From Siminovitchia thermophila (GTDB lineage Bacteria; Bacillota; Bacilli; Bacillales; Bacillaceae_C), in NCBI RefSeq assembly GCF_016909185.1, contig NZ_JAFBFH010000004.1, positions 124,001 to 188,000 on the forward strand: a stretch of 64,000 nt of DNA. Reading direction: 5' to 3'. Made by a program: the position numbers and the translations under genes. The notes beneath the pieces are model-generated. The model saw nothing but the letters and a program-made list of their open reading frames with translations, searched no databases and was not told the DNA's origin. Below are positions 55,638 to 63,913 of the stretch, one piece after another (position 1 is the stretch's first letter; the number at the start of each line of letters is the position of its first letter).

Positions 55638-57215
55638 ATGGAAAACTCAATCTTGTCTTTGCTTCCGCCATTACTTGCGGTCGTAATGGTCATGCTGACG
55701 CGCCGTGTTTTACTGTCTCTCGGAACAGGGATTGTCGTATCTGCTCTTCTGCTTGGAAAAGGGGATGTTGTCGCGACATTCATTCTGATATGGGAGGCAG
55801 TAAAAGGAATCTTTTTGAAGGAAGACGGATTCGATACTTGGAATATATATATTATCTTATTTTTGTTTATTTTAGGGGCGATAACAGCGCTCATTAACAT
55901 AACAGGAGGAAGCAAGGCTTTTGGAGAGTGGGCACTTACCAAGGTGAAAAGCAGGATCGGGGCGCAAATATTATCCGCTATATTGGGAATCGCCATTTTC
56001 ATTGATGATTATTTCAATGCGCTTGCGGTTGGTCAGGTTGCCCGACCGATTACAGATCGGCATCGTGTATCAAGGGCAAAGCTCGCCTATATTATTGACT
56101 CGACGTCGGCACCAGTTTGTGTTGTTTCTCCTGTTTCCAGTTGGGGCGCCTTTATCATTGGAATCGTCGGAACCGTATTTGCTACCCATAATATCAATGA
56201 CATTTCCGCATTTGCCGCTTTTTTGGAAATGATACCGATGAATCTATATGTTTGGGCTGCCCTGGGGCTCGTTTTTATCACTGTCTCCCGAAATATTGAT
56301 TTTGGGAGCATGAAAATGCATGAAAGGCATACAATGGAAACAGGGGTTCCGTATGACCCTAAAAAAGAAATTCCCGGGGAGATTAAAGAAGATTTGCCTG
56401 TCGGAGAAAACGGAACCGTTGGTGATTTGATTGTTCCGATTGTAACGCTGTTTATTGGGACGATTGCTGTGATTGTCTGGAGCGGATTAAAAAACAGTGA
56501 CAGCGTCACGGCGCCTATAGATATTTTTGGAAATGCGGATGTTTCGCTGGCACTTGTATGTGGCGGTGTTATTAGCCTGGCTATTACGATCTTTTTATTT
56601 ATTCGTCAGCAGGTGGCCCATAGAAAACTGCATTCTTCACTTTTGTTAACCGGGATTAGATTTGGCATCCAATCCATGGTACCTGCAGTGCTCATTTTAG
56701 TGTTTGCTTGGACCATTACTTCGCTTATTGATCAGTTGGGAACAGGTGTTTATTTGGGGAATATCGTTGCAAAGTCGTCTTTAAATATATCATTTTTACC
56801 TTTTATCGTATTTGTTTTTGCCGGACTGATGGCATTTGCTACAGGCACATCATGGGGCTCGTTCGGGATTTTGTTGCCGATTGCGGGGCAAATTGTTGCA
56901 ACGACAGATGTGTCTATGTTGCTTCCCGTCATGGCTTCCGTGTTAGCGGGTGCCGTATTTGGGGACCACTGTTCACCTATTTCGGACACAACGATCCTTT
57001 CATCGACCGGTGCTGGATGCAACCACATTGACCATGTGTTGACACAATTGCCGTATGCTCTTACGGCAGCTGCCATTTCGGGAGCGGGATATATCGTGCT
57101 GGGTCTGACCCATTCTACCATTTGGGGTTTAGTGACCGTAGCTGCATTACTACTCATATTTGCGCTGTTTTTTAAACAGAATGATTTTGGGCATAAGACA
57201 TTGAAAACCAAATAG
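55638..57215 (+). CDS. Na+/H+ antiporter of the NhaC superfamily
   Basis: 525 residues from ATG 55638 behind AATGGAGG; the frame open from 55584 lacks a site. About a dozen membrane helices. Family marks are SAILGIAIFIDDYFNALAVG with the buried Asp pair, SRAKLAYIIDSTSAPVCVVS, ATGTSWGSFGILLPI and VFGDHCSPISDTTILSSTGA. These carriers exchange Na+ for H+, or organic acids such as malate for lactate; this member most resembles the YheL/YqkI group by motif. Ends in a terminator. Confidence 0.87.
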   Translation: MENSILSLLPPLLAVVMVMLTRRVLLSLGTGIVVSALLLGKGDVVATFILIWEAVKGIFLKEDGFDTWNIYIILFLFILGAITALINITGGSKAFGEWALTKVKSRIGAQILSAILGIAIFIDDYFNALAVGQVARPITDRHRVSRAKLAYIIDSTSAPVCVVSPVSSWGAFIIGIVGTVFATHNINDISAFAAFLEMIPMNLYVWAALGLVFITVSRNIDFGSMKMHERHTMETGVPYDPKKEIPGEIKEDLPVGENGTVGDLIVPIVTLFIGTIAVIVWSGLKNSDSVTAPIDIFGNADVSLALVCGGVISLAITIFLFIRQQVAHRKLHSSLLLTGIRFGIQSMVPAVLILVFAWTITSLIDQLGTGVYLGNIVAKSSLNISFLPFIVFVFAGLMAFATGTSWGSFGILLPIAGQIVATTDVSMLLPVMASVLAGAVFGDHCSPISDTTILSSTGAGCNHIDHVLTQLPYALTAAAISGAGYIVLGLTHSTIWGLVTVAALLLIFALFFKQNDFGHKTLKTK

Positions 57216-57218
57216 GAA

Positions 57219-57245
57219 GGCGACAGCACAAGCTGTCGTTTTCTA
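57219..57245 (+). terminator. Terminator after the NhaC-type gene
   Basis: CGACAGC (57221-57227) pairs with GCTGTCG (57232-57238) around ACAA, followed by TTTTC. Confidence 0.8.
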
Positions 57246-57286
57246 TATTAAAATAGTAATGATGTCACGCTGAAATGATATTTCCT

Positions 57287-57315
57287 TTGACAAAGGCATT
57301 GTGAGTCGCTATACT
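57287..57315 (+). promoter_or_regulatory. SigmaA promoter of the NSS transporter operon
   Basis: Perfect TTGACA (57287-57292), a 17-base spacer and TATACT (57310-57315), about 70 bases before the start codon. The best consensus promoter in the window. Confidence 0.75.
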
Positions 57316-57382
57316 AATTCTAAGCTGTTGAATTGTCAGACTTTTCTCAAGAGAAAATTAAATGATAAAGGGGGTTTTATGT

Positions 57383-58897
57383 ATGGAAAACCGAGCGCAA
57401 TTCGGATCGAGGGCAGGTTTTATATTTGCCGCGGTCGGTTCGGCGATCGGGCTGGGAAACATTTGGCGCTTTCCGGGTGTTGCGTATGACAATGGGGGAG
57501 GGGCATTCTTTTTTCCCTATTTGTTTGCCTTGCTTACGGCAGGGATCCCACTTTTAATTTTAGAGTTTACGATTGGTCATAAGTACCGGGGATCTGCGCC
57601 GCTTTCTCTGGCAAGAATTAAGCGGGGAGGAGAATGGATCGGCTGGTGGCAAATCGCCATTGCCTTTGTCATCGCAACCTATTATTCCGTCATTATTGCA
57701 TGGGCTATGTCGTACACTGTTTTTTCATTCAATCTTAAGTGGGGAGCGGATACGACGGACTTTTTAGTCGCTGATTACTTGAAAGTAGGAGATACTGCTT
57801 CCTTCGGCAGCTTTGTTCCAGGTGTTCTTATTCCATTAATTTTAGTTTGGTTAATCGTTCTTGGAATCATGTATGCCGGTGTTAAAAAAGGTATTGAGGT
57901 AGCAGCAAAAATTATGATTCCTTTGCTGGTCGTTTTGTTTGTCATTATTGTTATTCGAGCTCTTACTTTGGAGGGAGCAGTCGACGGGCTGAACACTTTC
58001 TTCAAACCTGATTGGGGCTCTATTATGAATGGAAAAGTTTGGGTTGCCGCATATGGGCAAATCTTCTTTAGCTTGTCTATCGGATTTGCTATTATGGTTA
58101 CTTATTCCAGTTATTTGCCTAAAAAAGCTGATATTACAAATAGCGCCTTTATTACTGGGTTTGCGAATTCCGGTTTTGAATTGCTCGCCGGCTTTGGCGT
58201 TTTTGCGGCATTAGGATTTATGGCTGCCCAGCAAGGAGTTGGGGTGAACGAAGTTGTCCAGGGGGGAGTGTTGCTTGCGTTCTCCGTATTTCCGAGCATT
58301 ATTAATGAAATGCCAGGATTTCAGCATGCTTTTGGCGTTTTGTTTTTCGTATCGTTGACGTTGGCGGGCCTGACCTCGCTTATCTCGATTGTAGAGACGT
58401 ATATTGCGGGAGTCCAGGAAAAATTCAACGTCTCAAGAACGAAAGCGGTTACATTTGGCGGAGGCTTGACAGCTCTTGTTGCACTGGTGTTTTCCACGCA
58501 AAACGGGTTGAATTTGCTTGATGTTGCCGACTATTTCATCAATCAATTTGGAGTAGCCTTGGCAGGGCTGTTTGAAGTTGTGTTTATCGCCTGGTTTGCA
58601 AAAGAACTAAAGTCGTTGCAAGCACATGCTGACTCTGTTTCCGATATCAAACTTGGCGCCTGGTGGAGAATTTCATTGTCTGTCATCACGCCAATTGTTC
58701 TCGGTTACATGATGTTTGATAACCTGCGTCAAAACCTTATCGGCGATTATGGAGATTTTCCACGCGAATTCTTGTTCAAATATGGATGGACGGTCGCCCT
58801 TGGCGCCATGTTCTTCGGCGTACTTATGACATTAAAGCCATGGAAAGGCCACAGTCTGAATTACTCGGCTTCCAAAGTTGATAAGGAGGTTGTATGA
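57383..58897 (+). CDS. Sodium-dependent transporter, neurotransmitter:sodium symporter (NSS) family
   Basis: 504 residues from ATG 57383, about 10 bases past AAAGGGGG. The LeuT-fold starts with FGSRAGFIFAAVGSAIGLGN-type helix 1 (here followed by IWRFPGVAYDNGGGAFFFPY), the unwound Na+/substrate-binding segment. EYT-equivalent EFTIGHKYRGS, then about ten more helices ending near MLMTLKPWK. It probably imports an amino acid with Na+. A MetS-like 34-residue subunit gene overlaps its stop, as in the MetPS methionine/alanine system of Corynebacterium, which makes a methionine or alanine substrate plausible. Confidence 0.9.
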   Translation: MENRAQFGSRAGFIFAAVGSAIGLGNIWRFPGVAYDNGGGAFFFPYLFALLTAGIPLLILEFTIGHKYRGSAPLSLARIKRGGEWIGWWQIAIAFVIATYYSVIIAWAMSYTVFSFNLKWGADTTDFLVADYLKVGDTASFGSFVPGVLIPLILVWLIVLGIMYAGVKKGIEVAAKIMIPLLVVLFVIIVIRALTLEGAVDGLNTFFKPDWGSIMNGKVWVAAYGQIFFSLSIGFAIMVTYSSYLPKKADITNSAFITGFANSGFELLAGFGVFAALGFMAAQQGVGVNEVVQGGVLLAFSVFPSIINEMPGFQHAFGVLFFVSLTLAGLTSLISIVETYIAGVQEKFNVSRTKAVTFGGGLTALVALVFSTQNGLNLLDVADYFINQFGVALAGLFEVVFIAWFAKELKSLQAHADSVSDIKLGAWWRISLSVITPIVLGYMMFDNLRQNLIGDYGDFPREFLFKYGWTVALGAMFFGVLMTLKPWKGHSLNYSASKVDKEVV

Positions 58898-59001
58898 TGA
58901 GCGGCAGTGCTATTGCGATGATGTTTATTGGCGCTATTATTATTTGGGGTGGATTTGCTGCAAGCGTTGGAGTAGCCATATCCAAGTCGAAAAAACAATA
59001 A
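58897..59001 (+). CDS. MetS family NSS transporter small subunit
   Basis: 34 residues: MSGSAIAMMFIGAIIIWGGF, then AASVGVAISKSKKQ. One membrane helix and a basic end match MetS-type small subunits. The start ATG lies seven bases after AAGGAGG and shares one base with the transporter stop, so it is translationally coupled. In the known MetPS system the small subunit is needed for transport. Confidence 0.85.
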   Translation: MSGSAIAMMFIGAIIIWGGFAASVGVAISKSKKQ

Positions 59002-59016
59002 ACCTGCATGATGGCC

Positions 59017-59045
59017 AAAAAGCTTCGGGCTCCCCGAAGCTTTTT
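59017..59045. terminator. Bidirectional terminator between the NSS operon and lytH
   Basis: GCTTCGGG (59022-59029) pairs with CCCGAAGC (59033-59040), with A5 before and T5 after. Serves both converging transcripts. Confidence 0.9.
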
Positions 59046-59068
59046 GATATGGTTGACGAACGATATCC

Positions 59069-60040
59069 TCAAGTCTTTTCTGCCCGTTCCCAAGCTTTTA
59101 AATGGGGATAAGGGTCGAATGCCCATTCGTTGATCCCGTTATCTTTATACATACCAAAATGAAGATGGGGAGGAAATTTCCCTGATGTACCCGGAGGTCC
59201 ATATCCTGAACTGCCAACGCTCCCTATGACTTGTCCAGCTTTCACAACATCGCCGATTTTTAGATCTTTTGCAAAACCGTTCAGGTGAGCGTAATAATGG
59301 TACGTGTTGTGCAAGTCTCTGATACCCACGCGCCACCCCCCATATTTATTCCAGCCTTTTAGTTCAACAACGCCATGTCGAACTGCGCGCACGGGTGTAC
59401 CGTATGAAGCGAATATGTCCGTACCTTCATGCATTCTCCTGCCGCCCCATCCTCTGCGGTCTCCCCAAGTATTATGGTAGGTATAGTTGTATTCTTTTGG
59501 AATTGGAAAAGCTTTTTCATCTAAGTTTATTCGATTAAAGGTCCTGTATATTTTGGCATTGGCCATAATGGCGCTTACTGTTTTATCTCTTTTATAATAA
59601 TTCCATAATGCTATTCGGACGCTTGTATCGTTAACACCGTATAGAGAGATGAGGGAGGCGGCTGTGTAAAGAAGGTCTTCATCATCTGTCCGGCTTGCTT
59701 TCCCATCCCCGTTACCGTCTCGTCCCTTCCCGGAAAAAAAGTCGATTGTCAGAGGATTATGATCTCCTTTGTCCGGATTTAGCGGTCCGCTCCAATGGGT
59801 GGCATCCATATAAAAGCCAGTCAACCCATCCGGTTTCGGCAGGTCTTTCCTTACATGCCGGATGCTGCGTTCGTATTGATCAATAGCAGCAATAAAATAC
59901 CAAGGAACCCCGGAAACGACCTCCGTTTTTTTGTATAAATCCATCCTTTGTTTATACATCTCTTCAGGAGATATTTCCTTCGCGTCACCACTCCTAAATG
60001 GTATGAATATAAGGAGTATCAGTATCAGGAATTTCTTCAC
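59069..60040 (-). CDS. lytH: Secreted M23 peptidase LytH (L-Ala-D-Glu endopeptidase, YunA)
   Basis: 323 residues from GTG 60040 behind AAAGGGGTGAG. Signal peptide KKFLILILLIFIPF. A helical region follows with PWYFIAAIDQYERSIRHVRK and a DKGDHNPLTIDFFSGKGRDG segment. The LytM/M23 domain has HEGTDIFASYGTPVRAV (HxxxD Zn ligands, about 215-220) and PPHLHFGMY (HxH, near 305), with GSVGSSGYGPPGTSG between. B. subtilis LytH trims side chains of spore cortex peptides to single L-alanine late in sporulation. Length and motifs agree. Confidence 0.9.
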   Translation of the reverse strand: MKKFLILILLIFIPFRSGDAKEISPEEMYKQRMDLYKKTEVVSGVPWYFIAAIDQYERSIRHVRKDLPKPDGLTGFYMDATHWSGPLNPDKGDHNPLTIDFFSGKGRDGNGDGKASRTDDEDLLYTAASLISLYGVNDTSVRIALWNYYKRDKTVSAIMANAKIYRTFNRINLDEKAFPIPKEYNYTYHNTWGDRRGWGGRRMHEGTDIFASYGTPVRAVRHGVVELKGWNKYGGWRVGIRDLHNTYHYYAHLNGFAKDLKIGDVVKAGQVIGSVGSSGYGPPGTSGKFPPHLHFGMYKDNGINEWAFDPYPHLKAWERAEKT

Positions 60041-60055
60041 TTTCTCACCCCTTTC

Positions 60056-60092
60056 AAAAAGAGGGCCCATGATAAATAAAGATCACGGGCCG
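60056..60092 (-). terminator. Terminator of the sporulation lipoprotein gene
   Basis: On the minus strand GGCCC-TGAT pairs with ATCA-GGGCC around an A/T loop, followed by CTCTTTTT. It sits between the lipoprotein stop (60099) and lytH. Confidence 0.75.
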
Positions 60093-60098
60093 TCACAA

Positions 60099-60692
60099 TT
60101 ATTGATTCATCTTGGTGTCATTTCGCCCTTGAGGGGAATTTTCTTTCATCATTTTGACAGTGTCTTTGACTGCTTTATCCGTATTTGCCTGGTTGGGAGT
60201 CATGGAGGCAATGTTTTCCACATTTTGTCTAAGCGCTGGATCATCGGTTACATATATCCCAAACCATTTTGGCACAGCGGATTCAGCGGTTTTTTTAACT
60301 TGGTCGGCCACCTGGGCCCGCGAGCGTTCGTCCGAAGTATCTGCCTGATAAGCAATCAATACTTCTGCATCAGTAACAACAACGCTGCTATCGTTTACAT
60401 CAGGCAGGCCAACAGTTAATTTGCTGATTTGATTGGCCAATTGCTCTCTTGTTATAACATCTCCAGCGTTAATGTTAGTTGATTCCCCTGGTACGGGATT
60501 TTTTACTTGACGGACAAAGCCGTAATTTTGATTATCATTCGATTCATTATATAAATCGTTTCTGTCTGTTTGATTCATTGTATTGCCGCTTTTTTTGTAA
60601 ACTGAATCATTATCGGCAATTTGTTGGTCATTGCCACCGCAAGCGGATAAAAGAATTCCGCTTATGGCAAGTGCCGAAATCATTTTCTTCAT
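60099..60692 (-). CDS. YhcN/YlaJ-family sporulation lipoprotein
   Basis: 197 residues from ATG 60692 behind AAAAGGAGGTG. Lipoprotein signal peptide with lipobox LLSAC (Cys18). A polar, Asn-rich linker (residues 25-70) precedes the YhcN/YlaJ domain: ITREQLANQISKLTVGLPDV, SSVVVTDAEVLIAYQAD and a GIYVTDDPALRQNVENIASM helix, ending in a Lys/Asn-rich tail. Family members sit at the spore inner membrane or cortex. Divergent from yutD and upstream of lytH on the same strand. Confidence 0.85.
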   Translation of the reverse strand: MKKMISALAISGILLSACGGNDQQIADNDSVYKKSGNTMNQTDRNDLYNESNDNQNYGFVRQVKNPVPGESTNINAGDVITREQLANQISKLTVGLPDVNDSSVVVTDAEVLIAYQADTSDERSRAQVADQVKKTAESAVPKWFGIYVTDDPALRQNVENIASMTPNQANTDKAVKDTVKMMKENSPQGRNDTKMNQ

Positions 60693-60791
60693 AATTGGCA
60701 CCTCCTTTTATATAGGTTGCTCTTGATGAAATAATTTTTACTAGTAAATGTTGGTGTGTGAGTTATAATTTATGTAAGAGAAAAATTAAAA

Positions 60792-61082
60792 ATGGGTGAA
60801 TTTATCATGATTGTCGTTCAAAATAAACAGTATGAATTAATCGAGGAGTTCAAGGACGGATTTAACGAGGAAGCTTTTAAGGCTCGTTTCAGTGAAATTT
60901 TGTCTAAGTATGATTACATCGTAGGCGATTGGGGGTACGGGCAGCTTCGGCTAAAAGGATTTTTTTCTGATGACAATCAAAAGGCTTCTTTTGATACAAA
61001 AATCAGTACACTGTTGGAATATTTGTACGAATACTGCAATTATGGCTGCGCTTATTTTGTTTTAAAAAGAGTGGACAAATAA
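60792..61082 (+). CDS. yutD: YutD family protein (DUF1027)
   Basis: 96 residues (91 from ATG 60807). QYELIEEFKDGFNEEAFKAR, YDYIVGDWGYGQLRLKGFF and EYCNYGCAYFVLKRV are the conserved YutD segments; the Cys pair in YCNYGCAYF is invariant in the family. Small cytoplasmic protein, function unknown. The ribosome binding site (GGGTGA at 60793 onward) favours the ATG at 60807. Confidence 0.87.
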   Translation: MGEFIMIVVQNKQYELIEEFKDGFNEEAFKARFSEILSKYDYIVGDWGYGQLRLKGFFSDDNQKASFDTKISTLLEYLYEYCNYGCAYFVLKRVDK

Positions 61083-61083
61083 A

Positions 61084-61102
61084 GGCCAAGCAATGCCTGG
61101 CC
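61084..61102 (-). terminator. Terminator after yutC (shared with yutD)
   Basis: Convergent gap of 24 bases. GGCCA (61084-61088) pairs with TGGCC (61098-61102), extended by GC pairs. The minus-strand copy ends in TTTATTTG, so it best fits yutC. Confidence 0.55.
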
Positions 61103-61106
61103 GGTT

Positions 61107-61421
61107 TCAGCTTTTTTGGTAAGGCGGTTCCGTATCTCTGTTCGGATCGTCGTGTGTCGGGTGCGCTCCTGGAAATTCACGTGGCCTGTTTTGGTGCATG
61201 GATTTAAATTCATAGTTGAAGGCGCTATATTTGCGCTGTCCTTCCTTCCACGGTGTGGACTTATTTTCCACTGGAGCATGCCTTCGCCTTGGCGTACCGT
61301 ATGGCCCTTCCGGAAATTCTTCGGCCGTTAAAAAGTTCCTTCTTGTCTCAGCTGTTGAAACATCGGTATATTCGTTTTCTTCTTTATCAATATCGTTTTT
61401 TTTGTCACGGGTTTCATCCAT
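61107..61421 (-). CDS. yutC: YutC-like cytosolic protein
   Basis: 104 residues from ATG 61421 behind AAAGGTGG. Highly charged and low-complexity start (DETRDKKNDIDKEENEYTDV), then LTAEEFPEGPYGTPRRRHAP and HPTHDDPNRDTEPPY, matching YutC-type proteins. No domain or membrane segment; probably disordered. Function unknown. Confidence 0.78.
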   Translation of the reverse strand: MDETRDKKNDIDKEENEYTDVSTAETRRNFLTAEEFPEGPYGTPRRRHAPVENKSTPWKEGQRKYSAFNYEFKSMHQNRPREFPGAHPTHDDPNRDTEPPYQKS

Positions 61422-61531
61422 ATTCGTTACCACCTTTCATTTATAAGGTGCCCCGACCTTTGGGCTATATTCGTAACGGCTTTTTGGATATGGTAAAATG
61501 AAATGGATGATCATTAATGGAGGTCTTGTCC

Positions 61532-61969
61532 GTGTACTTTGTTGACCGTGAACATATTGAAGCGACTCTTCAATATTTGGAAAAACAGCTTGCATTATTT
61601 CAAATCGAAAAACAGTGGGATTCAGATATCAAAAAAGCAGCGCTGGAAAGGTTGTTGCAAACTGCCATCGAGTCGATTTTGGATACAGGAAATGCCATGA
61701 TCGACGGGTTTATTATGAGGGACCCCGGTAGCTATGATGATATCATTGATATTCTTGTGGATGAAAAAGTTATTGAAAGCGCAAATGGCGACAGTTTAAA
61801 AAAAGTGATTTCGTATCGGAAAATGCTTGTACAGCAATATATTCACGTAGATCATGAGCAATTGATTGCTGTTTTTGTGGAGAATTTGAATGCACTCCAG
61901 CAGTTTGCCCCATCTGTGCGGGCATACTTAACGAATGAGCTGGGACCTGTATCTGCTTTTAAGAATTAA
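61532..61969 (+). CDS. yutE: DUF86 / HEPN-like protein YutE
   Basis: 145 residues from GTG 61532 behind ATGGAGG. Helical HEPN fold: EHIEATLQYLEKQLALFQIE, LQTAIESILDTGNAMIDGFI, then SYRKMLVQQYIHVDHEQLI. Free-standing relatives in toxin-antitoxin pairs (HepT) use an Rx4-6H RNase motif; here the aligned stretch is RKMLVQQY, where the usual His is Gln. No MNT antitoxin gene is next to it, so this is the chromosomal YutE type of unknown role. Followed 13 bases later by yutF. Confidence 0.82.
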   Translation: MYFVDREHIEATLQYLEKQLALFQIEKQWDSDIKKAALERLLQTAIESILDTGNAMIDGFIMRDPGSYDDIIDILVDEKVIESANGDSLKKVISYRKMLVQQYIHVDHEQLIAVFVENLNALQQFAPSVRAYLTNELGPVSAFKN

Positions 61970-61982
61970 AAGAGGAGAGACA

Positions 61983-62750
61983 ATGAAACAATACGCGGGA
62001 TATTTGATCGATTTGGATGGAACGGCATATAAGGGAATAGAAGTGATTCCCGAAGCAATTGAATTTGTTAAGCGGATAGAAAAAAAGGGGCTGCGTCATT
62101 TATTTGTTACGAACAATTCTTCCAAAACTCCGACCCAAGTTGCTGGCCATTTAAACCAATTGGGTTTTCGGGCTGGACCGGATGACGTATTCACCGCTTC
62201 TTTGGCCGCGGCAAATTATCTATACGAAAAACACCCGAATGCCCGGGTATATGCCATCGGGGAAACAGGGCTGAAAGAAGCTTTGGCTGAAAAAGGTTTT
62301 GAACTGACAGACAGCCGTCCTGATGCAGTGATCATCGGGATCGACCGGGACATTAATTATGAAAAGCTGGCAAAAGCTTGTTTGGCAATTCGGGACGGAG
62401 CCGAGTTTTATTCGACAAACAGCGATGCGGCCATACCGACAGAAAAGGGACTCTTGCCTGGAAATGGGGCGCTTACCTCGGTTATCTCTTACTCGACACA
62501 GAAGGAGCCCGTCTTTATCGGAAAACCGCATCGGATTATTATGGAACAGGCCCATAAAATACTGGGTACTCCAAAAAAAGAAACCATTATGGTAGGAGAT
62601 AATTACGATACAGATATATTGGCGGGCATGCGTTTCGGTATCGATACGCTGCTCGTCCATACAGGTGTGACAACGCCCGAGATGCTGGCACAAAGAAAAG
62701 AACAGCCAACATATGTTGTTTCTTCCCTCGAACAATGGGAAATCCGCTGA
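61983..62750 (+). CDS. yutF: HAD family hydrolase, NagD-type (YutF)
   Basis: 255 residues from ATG 61983 behind AAGAGGAGAG. HAD motif I YLIDLDGTAYKG (Asp10, Asp12), motif II FVTNNSSKTP, a C2-type cap, motif III Lys in IGKPHRIIMEQA and motif IV IMVGDNYDTDILAGMRFGID. TIGR01457-type phosphatase as in B. subtilis YutF; substrates are probably sugar or nucleotide phosphates. In an operon with yutE. Confidence 0.9.
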   Translation: MKQYAGYLIDLDGTAYKGIEVIPEAIEFVKRIEKKGLRHLFVTNNSSKTPTQVAGHLNQLGFRAGPDDVFTASLAAANYLYEKHPNARVYAIGETGLKEALAEKGFELTDSRPDAVIIGIDRDINYEKLAKACLAIRDGAEFYSTNSDAAIPTEKGLLPGNGALTSVISYSTQKEPVFIGKPHRIIMEQAHKILGTPKKETIMVGDNYDTDILAGMRFGIDTLLVHTGVTTPEMLAQRKEQPTYVVSSLEQWEIR

Positions 62751-62769
62751 GATCGTGTTGGACAAATAC

Positions 62770-62816
62770 AAAAGCATGTGGAAAAACAAGCCGTTTTCTC
62801 GCATGCTTTTATTTTC
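62770..62816 (+). terminator. Terminator after yutF
   Basis: AAAAGCATG (62770-62778) pairs with CATGCTTTT (62802-62810), with further pairing of GGAAAAAC and GTTTTC inside, followed by ATTTTC. It cuts through the frame at 62713-62916, which is therefore unlikely to be coding. Confidence 0.75.
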
Positions 62817-62959
62817 ATTCGGATATGAAAACAATACAAACGGTCTCATGAACAATAACGGTTACAATAAGACGACGCCTGAAATAAGCAACTTTTTAAA
62901 TCGCCGCAGGAAGTAGCTGATTTTTTCGCATCATGTCGTAAAAAGTTTCCCTGGTCTTT

Positions 62960-63235
62960 TATCTAGAGCGAAAAAACTTACGTCCGTACTGGTTATTATT
63001 GAAATCGAAAAACTTATTTCAATGCTGGCTAGATTGAAAAAAAGTTACATGGTTATGGTTGAGATCGCAAAGGCTACATTAATCTGGTTTTGATCGAAAT
63101 CAAAAAAAGTAACGTTTATATTGGCAATATGGTTGAGATCGCAAAGGCTACGTTAATCTGGTTTTGATCGAAATCAAAAAAAGTTACGCTTATACTGGCA
63201 ATATTTATCGAGATCGACAAGACGTTATGTTCAGA
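62960..63235. repeat. Tandem repeat with 74-bp period, decaying at both ends
   Basis: Two nearly identical units (63061-63134 and 63135-63208) share GAGATCGCAAAGGCTAC, TTAATCTGGTTTTGATCG and AAATCAAAAAAAGT. A third diverged copy of the unit start lies at 63210, and earlier traces appear around 62966 and 63001 (GAAATCGAAAAACTTA). No ORF or promoter explains it. It occupies the space between yutF and the convergent PgpA-like gene. Confidence 0.85.
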
Positions 63236-63268
63236 AAAGGTTACATCCATAACATGCCACGCATTTCA

Positions 63269-63769
63269 TTACTCTTCGCCTTTGGCGCTATGTGCCAGCC
63301 TGCTTGAAGCGGCTGCTGCGATGGCACCGACGATGTCGTCCAGAAATGTATTGACCATATCGTTAGAATGGTCATTCAGTTTTTCCAATATCCCAGGTTT
63401 TTGTTTATCGATATAACCGTAATTTGTAAAGCCGATCGAACCGTAGACGTTAACGATTGAAAAGGCAAGTATTTCATCTACTCCATACAGGCTTTCGTCA
63501 GTACCAATAATCGTTTGGAGCGGCTCTTCCAGTTTCCCCTGCTCCGCTAGTTTATCCAATTGGATGCCAGTCAAGATCGCGTTTTGCACTTCTCTTTTGC
63601 GAAGAACGCGTTCAATATTGTATTTACATTCATCCAATGTTAATGCAGGATGATATTTTTTTTGTAAAAACATTACAAGCTCTGCCAAATCATCAATCGT
63701 TACACCACGTTCATTTAACCATCGGCGAGCGGTCACTTCTAATTCGGTCATTTTTCTATCTTCAGCCAT
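63269..63769 (-). CDS. yutG: Phosphatidylglycerophosphatase A-like protein YutG
   Basis: 166 residues from ATG 63769 (a longer start at 63778 is possible). Segments RRWLNERGVTIDDLAELVMF, IGTDESLYGVDEILAFSIVN, YGSIGFTNYGYIDKQKPGIL and TFLDDIVGAIAAAASSRLAH match the YutG/PgpA-like group. PgpA removes phosphate from phosphatidylglycerophosphate, but these short Bacillus members lack the usual membrane helices of E. coli PgpA, so the enzymatic role is inferred. Convergent with yutF across the 74-bp repeat. Confidence 0.83.
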   Translation of the reverse strand: MAEDRKMTELEVTARRWLNERGVTIDDLAELVMFLQKKYHPALTLDECKYNIERVLRKREVQNAILTGIQLDKLAEQGKLEEPLQTIIGTDESLYGVDEILAFSIVNVYGSIGFTNYGYIDKQKPGILEKLNDHSNDMVNTFLDDIVGAIAAAASSRLAHSAKGEE

Positions 63770-63913
63770 TCTCCTCATCCTTTACATTGCAATTTTACAT
63801 TTTATCGCCTGGATTCCACTGCTTTTACACTCCCTCTTTATTCTATCGGCAAATTTTTCCGGTTTTGCTCATATAAATGAACAAAAGGGAAAAGCAAAAG
63901 AGAGGGATATGCC

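Noticed and set aside
61532-61969. YutE considered as the toxin half of a HEPN/MNT toxin-antitoxin pair
   Set aside because: No nucleotidyltransferase gene is adjacent, the RxxxxH motif looks altered, and the gene lies in conserved yut synteny.
62713-62916. 67-codon plus-strand frame after yutF
   Set aside because: It overlaps the yutF end and runs through the yutF terminator; no ribosome binding site or known family.
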